This document shows, piece after piece, positions 18,800-26,819 of a stretch of 64,000 nt of DNA. Source of the DNA: Actinomadura sp. HBU206391 (GTDB lineage: Bacteria > Actinomycetota > Actinomycetes > Streptosporangiales > Streptosporangiaceae); assembly GCF_014323665.1 (NCBI RefSeq), contig NZ_JABVEB010000015.1:1-64000 (forward strand). The letters run 5' to 3'. The notes beneath the pieces are model-generated. The model worked only from the letters and a program-made list of their open reading frames with translations. It had not been told where the DNA came from and searched no databases. The position numbers were made by a program, and so were the translations under genes. Positions within the stretch are counted from its first letter, which is position 1. Each line of letters opens with the position of its first letter.

Positions 18800-19378
18800 A
18801 TGAGCAGAGCCTTGATCATCGTGGATGTGCAGAACGACTTCTGCGAAGGGGGATCGCTGCCCATCGCGGGGGGCGGCGAGGTCGCCACGGACATCTCGAG
18901 CCATGTCACCAAGCGCAGGGACGACTACGCGCACATCGTGGCGACCAGGGACTTCCATATCGACCCTGGCCGACATTTCGCCCCGGAGCCGGACTACGTC
19001 GACACCTGGCCGCCGCACTGCGTCGTCGGCACCCCGGGCGTCGACTTCCACCCGAACCTCCTGCTCGCGCCGATCGAGGTGGTGTTCAGCAAGGGGCACC
19101 ACGCCGCGGCCTACAGCGGCTTCGAGGGCTCTGCCGACGACGGGGTCGTCCTCGGCGACTGGCTGAGGGAGCGCGACGTCGACGAGGTGGACATCGTCGG
19201 CCTCGCCACCGACCACTGCGTCCGCGCCACCGCGCTCGACGCTTCGCGCGCGGGTTTCCGTACGAAGGTCCTGCTGGACATGACGGCAGGCGTCGCCAAG
19301 GAGACCACCGAGCGGGCGCTGTCGCAGCTGCGGGCCGCCGACGTCACGCTGGTCGGCGAACCGGTCATCCGGAGCTGA
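18800..19378 (+). CDS. pncA: nicotinamidase
   Basis: The 192-residue isochorismatase-fold enzyme deaminates nicotinamide to nicotinate, the substrate of PncB. The catalytic triad is visible: Asp9 in VDVQNDF, Lys98 in FSKGHH and Cys140 in ATDHCV. Metal ligands Asp51, His53 and His60 lie in RDFHIDPGRHF. A ribosome binding sequence GGAGGG precedes the ATG, and a -10-like TAGCGT is about 30 bases upstream. Confidence 0.93.
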   Translation: MSRALIIVDVQNDFCEGGSLPIAGGGEVATDISSHVTKRRDDYAHIVATRDFHIDPGRHFAPEPDYVDTWPPHCVVGTPGVDFHPNLLLAPIEVVFSKGHHAAAYSGFEGSADDGVVLGDWLRERDVDEVDIVGLATDHCVRATALDASRAGFRTKVLLDMTAGVAKETTERALSQLRAADVTLVGEPVIRS

Positions 19379-19408
19379 ACCGCACCGCCCGCGCGTTCAC
19401 CGCTGAGA

Positions 19409-19475
19409 CGCGGATCTGTAAGACGCGGAGAGCAGGACACGGGCCTGTAGGACACGGACCTGTAAGACACGGCGC
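19409..19475 (+). repeat. three imperfect direct repeats of a CTGTA-GACACGG unit
   Basis: Between pncA and the gluconokinase gene the motif CTGTAAGACGCGG, CTGTAGGACACGG and CTGTAAGACACGG occurs at roughly 24-bp and 19-bp steps. It could be an operator array or a slippage product. Confidence 0.5.
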
Positions 19476-19508
19476 GTACGTCGACAGCGGTCTACCAAGG
19501 GAGTTCAC

Positions 19509-20030
19509 ATGGCTGCCCCCCGGCCCTCCATCATCCTCGTCACCGGGGTCTCGGGTAGTGGCAAGACCACGGTCGGCGAGCTGCTGGCCGACCGTCTCGG
19601 CTGGGACTACGCGGAGGCCGACGACTTCCACCCGAAGGCCAACATCGAGAAGATGCGGGCCGGCATCCCGCTCACCGACGACGATCGGATGCCCTGGCTG
19701 CGCGCCATCGCCCGCTGGATCGACGAACGCCTCGCGAGCGGCAAGCCCGCCGTCGTGAGCACCTCCGCCCTGAAACGCCGCTACCGGGACATGCTTCGGC
19801 GCCCGGAGGTCCGCTCGGTGTTCCTCAACGGCGACCGTGAGCTCATCGAGCGCCGTATCTCCGCCCGCAAGGGGCACTTCTTCCCGGCCAAGCTGCTGGA
19901 GACCCAGTTCCGTGAGCTCGAACCGCCCGAGCCCGACGAGAACACCGTGGAGGTGTCGGTGCGGGACACCCCCGACGAGGCCGTCCAGCAGATCATCGAC
20001 GCGCTGAACGGACCCGCCGGGAAAGACTGA
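19509..20030 (+). CDS. gntK: gluconokinase
   Basis: The 173-residue P-loop kinase phosphorylates gluconate for entry into the pentose phosphate pathway. The Walker A motif GVSGSGKTT spans residues 13-21, followed by the family signature EADDFHPKANIEKM and GIPLTDDDRMPWL. The lid region STSALKRRYRDMLR is present. It stands alone, with repeats in its upstream region. Confidence 0.92.
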   Translation: MAAPRPSIILVTGVSGSGKTTVGELLADRLGWDYAEADDFHPKANIEKMRAGIPLTDDDRMPWLRAIARWIDERLASGKPAVVSTSALKRRYRDMLRRPEVRSVFLNGDRELIERRISARKGHFFPAKLLETQFRELEPPEPDENTVEVSVRDTPDEAVQQIIDALNGPAGKD

Positions 20031-20043
20031 CCCGCCGCCCCTC

Positions 20044-21828
20044 TCAGACTCCGCGTTTGGTCGCCCAGTCGCGGATCTTGGCGATGCGCTTGCGCAGATC
20101 CTCGCCGGAGGCCTGGGCGGCGGGCGGTCCGCCGCAGGTGCGGCGCAGCTCGTTGTGGATGACGCCGTGCGGCTGGCCGGTCCGGTGGTGCCAGGCCCCG
20201 ACGAGGCCGTTCAGTTCCTTGCGGAGGGCGTGGATGTCCTCGGCGACGGTGCGCCCCTCAGAGGCGTCGTCCGGCCCGGACGCGCCGCGCTTGCGCCGGT
20301 TGGACAGCTGCTCGGCCTGCCGCTTGCGCAGCAGTTTGGTGACCTGCTCGGGTTCGAGCAGGCCGGGAATGCCGAGGAAGTCCTCCTCCTCGTCCGAGCC
20401 GGGCGCGACCTGCATGCCGAACTCGCCGCCGTCGTAGAGCACCCGGTCGAACTGGGCGGACGCCTCGACCGTCTCGAACGGCAGTTCCTCGCCGATCACG
20501 TCCTTGGTGTCGCGCTCCCGGTTGGCCTCGGCGAGCAGGTCGTCGTCGAGCCCGTCCTCTCGCACCGACCGGTCGAGCACGTGGTCGCGCTCGGTCTCCA
20601 TCTCGGCGGCATGGCCCATGAGCGTCGGCACCGAGGGCAGGAAGACCGAAGCGGTCTCACCGCGCCGGCGCACTCGCACGAAACGGCCGATCGCCTGCGC
20701 GAAGAACAGCGGGGTCGAGGTGGAGGTCGCGTAGACGCCCACGGCGAGCCGGGGGATGTCGACGCCCTCCGAGACCATGCGGACCGCGACCATCCACCGG
20801 TCCTCGGAGCCGGTGAACTGCTTGATCTTCCGGCTGGCCGCCGGATCGTCCGAGAGCACGACCGTGGCGGCCTGACCGGTCACGCTGCGGATCATCTTGG
20901 CGTAGGCCCGTGCGGCCTCGTGATCTGTGGCGATCACCAGGCCCGCGGCGTCGGGCACGCCTTGGCGCACCTCGGTGAGTCGCCGATCGGCCGCGGTGAT
21001 GACCTGCCGGATCCAGTCGCCCTTGGGGTCGAGGGCAGCGCGCCACGCCTGGGAGGTCTGATCCTGGGTCAGCGGCTCGCCCAGCGTCGCGGTGATCTCG
21101 TCGCCGGCCCGGGTGCGCCACCGCATCTCCCCCGCGTACGCCAGGAAGATCACCGGTCGGACGACCCCGTCGGCGAGCGCGGGACCGTAGCCGTAGGTGT
21201 AGTCGGCGCGGCTGCGGCGGATGCCGTCGGGGCCCTCCTCGTACATCACGAAGGGGATGGGGTTGATGTCGGTGCGGAACGGCGTGCCGCTCAACGCCAG
21301 CCGGCGTGCCGCCGGTTCGAACGCCTCGCGGACGGCGTCGCCCCAGGACAGACCGTCACCGGCATGGTGCACCTCGTCGAAGACGACCAGGGTCTTGCGG
21401 TTCTCGGTGCGGCCGCGGTGCAGCGCCGGATGCGCCGCGACCGTGGCGTAGGTCACCGCGACCCCGTCGAAGTCCTTGGCGGTGCGACCCTGTGAGTTCT
21501 TGAACTCGGGATCGATTTTGATGCCGACCCGCGCCGCCGACTCGGCCCACTGGCGCTTGAGGTGCTCGGTGGGACAGACCACGGTGATCGCCGTGATGAC
21601 CCGGCGGTCCATCAGCTCCCGGGCGAGGCGCAGCGCGAAGGCCGTCTTTCCGGCGCCCGGCGTCGCCACGGCGAGGAAGTCGCGGGGACCCGAGTCCATG
21701 CCGGGCCGGAAGTACAGCTCCAGTGCCTGCTGCTGCCAGGCGCGCAGGGAGGAGGCGGTCCCCCATGCGGCCCGTTCGGGGAGTGCAGGGGGCATGCTCG
21801 AAGCGGCGAAAGTGCTCACGGTTGTCAA
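20044..21828 (-). CDS. DEAD/DEAH-box helicase
   Basis: The 594-residue superfamily 2 helicase has motif I ATPGAGKTAFALRLA, motif II DEVHHAG, motif III ALSGTPFRTD and motif VI QAIGRFVRVRR in order. About 150 C-terminal residues form an accessory region with a coiled coil and no recognised domain, ending EDLRKRIAKIRDWATKRG. This arrangement is common in a conserved actinobacterial helicase lying near DUF3039 and YqgE genes. Its substrate is unknown, and no restriction or methylase partner is adjacent. Confidence 0.88.
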   Translation of the reverse strand: MTTVSTFAASSMPPALPERAAWGTASSLRAWQQQALELYFRPGMDSGPRDFLAVATPGAGKTAFALRLARELMDRRVITAITVVCPTEHLKRQWAESAARVGIKIDPEFKNSQGRTAKDFDGVAVTYATVAAHPALHRGRTENRKTLVVFDEVHHAGDGLSWGDAVREAFEPAARRLALSGTPFRTDINPIPFVMYEEGPDGIRRSRADYTYGYGPALADGVVRPVIFLAYAGEMRWRTRAGDEITATLGEPLTQDQTSQAWRAALDPKGDWIRQVITAADRRLTEVRQGVPDAAGLVIATDHEAARAYAKMIRSVTGQAATVVLSDDPAASRKIKQFTGSEDRWMVAVRMVSEGVDIPRLAVGVYATSTSTPLFFAQAIGRFVRVRRRGETASVFLPSVPTLMGHAAEMETERDHVLDRSVREDGLDDDLLAEANRERDTKDVIGEELPFETVEASAQFDRVLYDGGEFGMQVAPGSDEEEDFLGIPGLLEPEQVTKLLRKRQAEQLSNRRKRGASGPDDASEGRTVAEDIHALRKELNGLVGAWHHRTGQPHGVIHNELRRTCGGPPAAQASGEDLRKRIAKIRDWATKRGV

Positions 21829-21928
21829 AGGTTACCGAGACCCGCCGACAACATGGTCCGACCCGCCGCCGTTCCCCACTCGACCGGCCGGTCGCGGGGG
21901 CCGGCCGGGGCGGCAGCGGGCGTTCCCG

Positions 21929-22177
21929 TTATTCGCCGTCCTTACCCGAGGCCATCGACTCGTAGATCTCTTTGCACTCGGGGCACACCGGGTACTTCTT
22001 GGGGTCCCGGTTCGGCACCCAGACCTTGCCGCACAGGGCGATGACGGGCGTGCCGGTCACCGCGCTCTCGGTGATCTTCGCCTTCTTCACGTAGTGGGCG
22101 AACCGCTCGTGATCGCCGTCACCGTGCGAAAGATCTGGCCGGGTATCACTCTCTGGAAGGATCTTGGTATCGCTCAC
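21929..22177 (-). CDS. DUF3039 domain-containing zinc-ribbon protein
   Basis: The 82-residue protein matches DUF3039, a small actinobacterial family. A zinc knuckle can be read from the Cys in ALCGKVW and the CPEC of YPVCPECKEIYE. The N-terminus is acidic and His-rich. It lies between the helicase and yqgE, all on the minus strand. The function is unknown. Confidence 0.85.
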   Translation of the reverse strand: MSDTKILPESDTRPDLSHGDGDHERFAHYVKKAKITESAVTGTPVIALCGKVWVPNRDPKKYPVCPECKEIYESMASGKDGE

Positions 22178-22210
22178 AGCAGCAGTCTACGAGGTGCCGC
22201 GTGCCACCGG

Positions 22211-22786
22211 TCAGTTCAGGCTCGGATCGTCTGGAAAGGTGGAGACGAAGGCGAGGTCGCCACCCTGCCGGCGCAACACGGCCTGCCAGAGACGCTCAGG
22301 ATCGTCCATGAAGACGTCGCGGGGCTCGCCCGGCAGGACGTACCACGCGCCCTCCTCGATCTCTGTCCGAAGCTGGCCTGCGCCCCATCCGGCGTAGCCC
22401 GCGAACACCCGGAACTGGACCACCTCCGAGGCGATCAGCGATGGCGGAGCGTCCAGATCGACCAGACCGACCCGGGAGACGTCCGACGCGCCGTCGAGAG
22501 CGCGCCAGCCGAGCGGCTCGTCCTCACCGGGCACCGATGCGAGCGCCAGCGCGCTGTCCAACGCCACCGGGCCGCCCTGGAACACGACGGAAGGGCCGGT
22601 CACGAGCTCGCCCCACGGCGGCAGCACCCGGTCCACCGGCACCTCGGTCGGCCGGTTGAGCACGACGCCGAGCGTGCCGTCCTCGTGGTCGTGCTCGACC
22701 ACGAGGACGACGCTGCGCCGGAAGTTCGGGTCGTCGAGGAGTGGTGTGGCCACCAGCAGGCTGCCCACCGCGATGCCGTCGTCCAT
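22211..22786 (-). CDS. YqgE/AlgH family protein
   Basis: The 191-residue protein belongs to the UPF0301/AlgH family. It begins MDDGIAVGSLLVATPLLDDPNFRRSVVLVVEH (read in parts) and contains GVVLNRPTE and the late GYAGWGAGQLRTEIEEGAW. The start was placed at the ATG that opens this conserved region, 12 codons inside a longer frame. The molecular role is not established. Confidence 0.88.
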   Translation of the reverse strand: MDDGIAVGSLLVATPLLDDPNFRRSVVLVVEHDHEDGTLGVVLNRPTEVPVDRVLPPWGELVTGPSVVFQGGPVALDSALALASVPGEDEPLGWRALDGASDVSRVGLVDLDAPPSLIASEVVQFRVFAGYAGWGAGQLRTEIEEGAWYVLPGEPRDVFMDDPERLWQAVLRRQGGDLAFVSTFPDDPSLN

Positions 22787-23007
22787 GTGTCCATCATGCG
22801 GGTGACGGGGCGCGGACGACACCTCGCAGGCCCAGTTGGCTGTTACGCGGTCCCGTTCACGGGGTAATCGGCAGAATACGGGCCAAGTAAAAAATGATCT
22901 AGGAAGACCGGCACCCGCGCTGGACGAGTGCGGAACAATCCCGTCCGTAGTGGCAAGGCAGGCCCTTCCGGCGTCCTCCCGGGCACGGAAGCAGGTGGGA
23001 GGACGCG

Positions 23008-23868
23008 ATGCAGTTGCCCAGGGTCGTCATCGCAGCGGTCTTCTTCGTCATCGGAGCGCTCATCGCGATCCCCGCGATCGCGCGTAGCGTGTCGCGCGAC
23101 TCGACGCCGACGGCCGGCGCCACGACGGCCACCGCCACCCCGGCGCCGTCTCCGACGGTCACCCGTACGACCAGGGCGACGCGCACGCCGACTCCGAGCG
23201 CCACGGCGACCCGCCCGGCCCGCGGGGCCACGCCCACTCGCACGGCCACGCCCACTCGCACGCCCACACCGGTTCGCACGCCGACGCCCGCTCGCACGCT
23301 GACGCCCAGCCGTACGCCCACAACCGTTCGCACGCCGACGCCGACGCCGACGCCGACCAGGGCTCCGGTCGTCCCGCCACCGGTCACGGCGAGGGCGACC
23401 CCGACGCCCACGCCCACACTCACCCGGACCCCAGAGTCGCCGGCACAGCCCTTGAACGTCATCATCGGCTCGGTGCACTGCAGAGCGCGCTCGGTCGAGA
23501 TCTCGGTGACCAACGTGGGCGGCCGGATCGAGGACTACGCGATCGAGGAGGACGGCTCGGCCACGGTCGCCGATCGGATCGGCCCGGGGGCGACCCGTGC
23601 CACCAAGATCAACCTCAAGGAGGACCGGACCACGACGGTCGCGGTGACGTGGCGCAACGAGCCGGTGAAGTCGGCCAAGCGCAAGGCGAACTGCACCGGA
23701 CGGACCGATCCGCCGGAGAGCCTGCCGCGCACCGGTCCCGAGGACGCCACGATGTTCGCGAGGATCGCGACCGGGGTCGCCGCGATGATCACCGGAGTGA
23801 TCATCTTCTGGTACGGCGGCATCTGGCCCCGCCGCCGCGACCCGATGTTCAAGAAGGACACCGACTGA
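23008..23868 (+). CDS. LPXTG-anchored surface protein with Thr/Pro/Arg-rich stalk
   Basis: The 286 residues have an N-terminal hydrophobic segment (7-26) acting as signal peptide, a long low-complexity stalk (about 32-145) made of TPTRT, TPTPT and RTPTPA units, a beta domain (about 150-235), and a C-terminal sorting signal: LPRTG (239-243), a hydrophobic helix and the basic tail PRRR. The stalk is likely glycosylated on Thr, which is inferred from composition. No sortase gene is in the window. The gene diverges from yqgE and is preceded by the ribosome binding sequence GGGAGGA. Confidence 0.82.
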   Translation: MQLPRVVIAAVFFVIGALIAIPAIARSVSRDSTPTAGATTATATPAPSPTVTRTTRATRTPTPSATATRPARGATPTRTATPTRTPTPVRTPTPARTLTPSRTPTTVRTPTPTPTPTRAPVVPPPVTARATPTPTPTLTRTPESPAQPLNVIIGSVHCRARSVEISVTNVGGRIEDYAIEEDGSATVADRIGPGATRATKINLKEDRTTTVAVTWRNEPVKSAKRKANCTGRTDPPESLPRTGPEDATMFARIATGVAAMITGVIIFWYGGIWPRRRDPMFKKDTD

Positions 23869-23889
23869 GCCCACCGATTGAGGCCGGTG

Positions 23890-23935
23890 ATCGGGAAGGA
23901 TTCTCGTCGCCACAACGACGAGAATCCTTCCCGAT
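23890..23935. terminator. bidirectional terminator, 20-bp perfect stem
   Basis: Arms 23890-23909 and 23916-23935 are perfect inverted repeats with a 6-nt loop. It lies between two convergent genes, so it can end transcripts from both sides. No U-tract follows. Confidence 0.85.
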
Positions 23936-23975
23936 CCGGGTCCGGCTGGCTGTGCCTCCGCCTCGCTCCGGGCCG

Positions 23976-25379
23976 CTAGACCTCGGTTCGGCTGCGGCCG
24001 CCGGCGGCCTCGCGGACGGCCGCCGCGACGGCCTGGGTCACGTCGGCGTGGAAGACGCTCGGCACGATGTAGTTCGGGCCGAGTTCCTCGTCGGTCACGA
24101 CTGCGGCCAGCGCCTTGGCGGCGGCGAGCAGCATGTCGGAGTTGACCGTGCGGCTCTGCGCGTCGAGCAGGCCCCGGAACACGCCGGGGAACGCCAGCAC
24201 GTTGTTGATCTGGTTCGGATAGTCGCTGCGCCCGGTCGCGACCACTGTGGCGTGCTCGCGGGCGTCGCCCGGCGAGACCTCCGGCTCGGGGTTGGCCAGC
24301 GCGAACACGATCGCGTCCTGGTTCATCGTCGCGATGTCGTCACCGGTCAGAATTCCGGGCGCCGAGACGCCGATGAAGACGTCGGCGTCCTTGACCGCCC
24401 CGCGCAGGTCGCCCGCGTAGTTGTCGGCGTTGGTGTTCTCGGCGATCCAGCGCAGCGACTCGTCGAGGTCGTCGCGGCCACGGTGCACCGCGCCGCGGAA
24501 GTCGCACACGGTCACGTTCCTGACCCCGGCGTGCAGCAGCAGTCTGAGGATCGCGGTGCCCGCCGCGCCGGCGCCCGCCATCGCGATCCGCACCGAGCCG
24601 ATGTCCTTGCCGACGACGCGCAGCGCGTTGGTCAGCGCGGCCGTCACGCAGATCGCGGTGCCGTGCTGGTCGTCGTGGAAGACCGGGATGTCCAGCAGCT
24701 CCCGCAGCCGCGCCTCCACCTCGAAGCACCGCGGCGCGGAGATGTCCTCCAGGTTGATCCCGCCGAACCCCGGCGCGATGATCTGGACGGTCCGCACGAT
24801 CTCGTCGGTGTCCTGGGTGTCGAGGCAGATCGGCCAAGCGTCGATCTCGGCGAATCTCTTGAACAGCGCCGCCTTGCCCTCCATGACGGGCAGCGCCGCC
24901 TCGGGGCCGATGTTGCCGAGCCCGAGCACGGCCGAACCGTCGGTGACCACGGCGACGCTGTTGCGCTTGATGGTCAGCCGCCGTACGTCCTCGGGGTTGC
25001 GCGCGATGGCCAGCGAGACCCGGGCGACCCCCGGCGTGTACGCCATCGACAGCTCGTCACGGGTGCGCAGCGGCACCTTCGACCGCATCTCGATCTTGCC
25101 GCCGAGATGCATGAGGAAGGTACGGTCGCTGACCTTATGGATCTTGACGTCCTCGACCGCCTCGACGGCCTGCACGATCGCCTCGGCGTGCTCGGTGTCG
25201 CGAGTGGCGATGGTGACGTCGATGCGCAGCGTCTCATGGCCCGCGGTGGTGACGTCGAGTGCGGACACGATGCCGCCTGAGTGCTCGACGACATGAGTGA
25301 TCTGGCTTACCGCCCTACCGCCCGCCGGGACTTCGAGCCGGACGGTTATCGAATAGGACACGCTGGGCACACTGGCCAC
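23976..25379 (-). CDS. NAD(P)-dependent malic enzyme with N-terminal ACT domain
   Basis: The 467-residue enzyme decarboxylates malate to pyruvate. An ACT-like domain (residues 1-85, starting SVSYSITVRLEVPAGG) precedes the malic enzyme part. In the latter SDGSAVLGLGNIGPEAALPVMEGKA (in parts), DDQHGTAI and the Rossmann segment MAGAGAAGTAILRLL are visible. The GTG at 25379 was chosen because GGGAG stands about 10 bases upstream; a longer frame continues through an intergenic region without similarity. The ACT domain suggests allosteric control by an amino acid or thiol metabolite. Confidence 0.9.
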   Translation of the reverse strand: MASVPSVSYSITVRLEVPAGGRAVSQITHVVEHSGGIVSALDVTTAGHETLRIDVTIATRDTEHAEAIVQAVEAVEDVKIHKVSDRTFLMHLGGKIEMRSKVPLRTRDELSMAYTPGVARVSLAIARNPEDVRRLTIKRNSVAVVTDGSAVLGLGNIGPEAALPVMEGKAALFKRFAEIDAWPICLDTQDTDEIVRTVQIIAPGFGGINLEDISAPRCFEVEARLRELLDIPVFHDDQHGTAICVTAALTNALRVVGKDIGSVRIAMAGAGAAGTAILRLLLHAGVRNVTVCDFRGAVHRGRDDLDESLRWIAENTNADNYAGDLRGAVKDADVFIGVSAPGILTGDDIATMNQDAIVFALANPEPEVSPGDAREHATVVATGRSDYPNQINNVLAFPGVFRGLLDAQSRTVNSDMLLAAAKALAAVVTDEELGPNYIVPSVFHADVTQAVAAAVREAAGGRSRTEV

Positions 25380-25706
25380 GTCCACTGCTCCCTTGCACAC
25401 GGAGTACCTCGTCGTACCCGGACCATCGTCCCACTTGTGGAGACGACGGCGGGCCCCCGATCGACCGTCCGCGCACCCGCGTGATCGGCTCGCCACGCGA
25501 TCGCCGCAGGCTCGTGCTGCCGAGCCCCGGGTCGTCACGCCGCGACCGTGCGGGTGACATCCGGCGGACTGCCGCACGTCGGCCGCGCGCACGGTCATCG
25601 ACGCCGAGCATACGTCGTCGCGGGCTCCGGCCCGAGCCTCTCCGCGGAGCTGCCCCGTACCCGAGATGGTTCCGGCACCGGGACTGCCCTCAGAGGAGCG
25701 CCCGCC
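25380..25706. other. 327-bp intergenic region upstream of the malic enzyme gene
   Basis: No gene is supported here. On the minus strand a TATGCT hexamer (25607-25612) is the best -10 candidate, but no convincing -35 box accompanies it. The GC-rich reading frames on both strands lack ribosome binding sites and similarity. Confidence 0.5.
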
Positions 25707-26633
25707 TCAGAACAGCGCCGACTGGAGCGCCTTGCGCGCCTTGACGGTCCGCGCGTCCTCGGGCGGCAGCACCTCGAAGAGCTTGAGCAGATGTACGCGG
25801 GCCTTGTCGCGCTCGTCGCCCGCGGTCCTGCGCACGGTGGAGACGAGCCTCTCCAGGGCCTCGTCGATCCGCCCGGACACCATCTCGATGTCGGCCGCCC
25901 TGGTCTGCGCCTCGGCGTCGCCCGGCTGCTCCGCGGCGTCGCGGAGCGCCTTGTCGACATCGAGCGCCTCGACACGCCTGCTCAGATCCACCAGCGCGAG
26001 CCCCTGCTTGGCGTGGGCGTCCTGCGGCGAGGAGTCCAGGATCCGCTGGAACGAGGCTCCGGCGGCGTCGAGGTCACCGCGCTGCAGCGCGGCCTCGGCC
26101 CTGTCGTACTCGGAGTCGCTCTCGGGCTGACCGGCCTCGGCGGCCTCGCCCTCCGGCTCCTCACCGGCTTCGGGCAGGATGCCCTCCTGCTTCAGCGCGG
26201 CGAACAGCTGGTCGAGGGCCTGGCGCACCTGCGCCTCGGGCGCGGCGCCGTTCAGGAACGGCATGAGCTGCCCGGCCACCACGACGGCCACGAACGGGAT
26301 GCCGCGGATGTCCATCTGCTGCAGGTAGGCGCCGAGCCGCGGGTTGGCGTCGATGTCGACCTTGGCGAGGACCCAGCGGCCGGCGGCCTCGGTCGCGAGC
26401 TTCTCCAGGATCGGGCCGAGCTGCTTGCACGGCCCGCACCACTCGGCCCAGAAGTCCACGAGCACCGGCACCGTACGCGAACGCTCGACGACCTCGGTGT
26501 TGAAGGTGTCGTCGGTGACGTCGACCACATAGGCACTGCCGCCGCCCGCCTGGCGTTCCTGCTTCTTCTTGGCGGCCGCCTGACGGGCACCGAGATCGAC
26601 GGCCCCGTGCAACGAGAAGTCCGATGAAGGCAT
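25707..26633 (-). CDS. ybbN: thioredoxin/TPR co-chaperone YbbN-like protein
   Basis: The 308 residues contain a thioredoxin domain (about 35-145) with the redox motif WCGPC (Cys66 and Cys69), an acidic linker and a TPR-like region with LQRGDLDAAGASFQRILDSS and a C-terminal half typical of YbbN. E. coli YbbN lacks the second Cys (WSxxC form), so this protein is more likely an active thiol oxidoreductase with chaperone functions. The start at MPSSDF is preceded by GGGGCAGGA; an ATG 6 codons upstream is an alternative. Confidence 0.85.
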   Translation of the reverse strand: MPSSDFSLHGAVDLGARQAAAKKKQERQAGGGSAYVVDVTDDTFNTEVVERSRTVPVLVDFWAEWCGPCKQLGPILEKLATEAAGRWVLAKVDIDANPRLGAYLQQMDIRGIPFVAVVVAGQLMPFLNGAAPEAQVRQALDQLFAALKQEGILPEAGEEPEGEAAEAGQPESDSEYDRAEAALQRGDLDAAGASFQRILDSSPQDAHAKQGLALVDLSRRVEALDVDKALRDAAEQPGDAEAQTRAADIEMVSGRIDEALERLVSTVRRTAGDERDKARVHLLKLFEVLPPEDARTVKARKALQSALF

Positions 26634-26651
26634 GAGTCCATCCTGCCCCAT

Positions 26652-26819
26652 GCACGCCCGATCCCATACCGCCGCCCTGTTTATGGGCTCGCTCTGTTCA
26701 TGGCCTCGCTCCGCTCGGCGGCTCGCGGGCGCCTTGACGCGGCGGCTTCCCTCCTCGCTCCGGTCGCAAGCTCCCCACACTCCTCAGTCCAGCCACCGCG
26801 CGCCCGCTCGCAGGACCCC
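26652..26819. repeat. intergenic spacer with a GCTCGCTCCGCTCGGCGG-type element
   Basis: The spacer between the ybbN start and the mutase stop contains CTCCGCTCGGCGGCTCGC (26709-26726) close to a CAT-containing segment, similar in composition to the 104-bp unit repeated at 62838-63060. This suggests one family of dispersed intergenic elements in the genome. Confidence 0.35.

Noticed and set aside
20155-21495. 446-codon plus-strand frame opposite the helicase
   Set aside because: Shadow of the helicase gene with Arg/His/Gly-rich composition and no domain.
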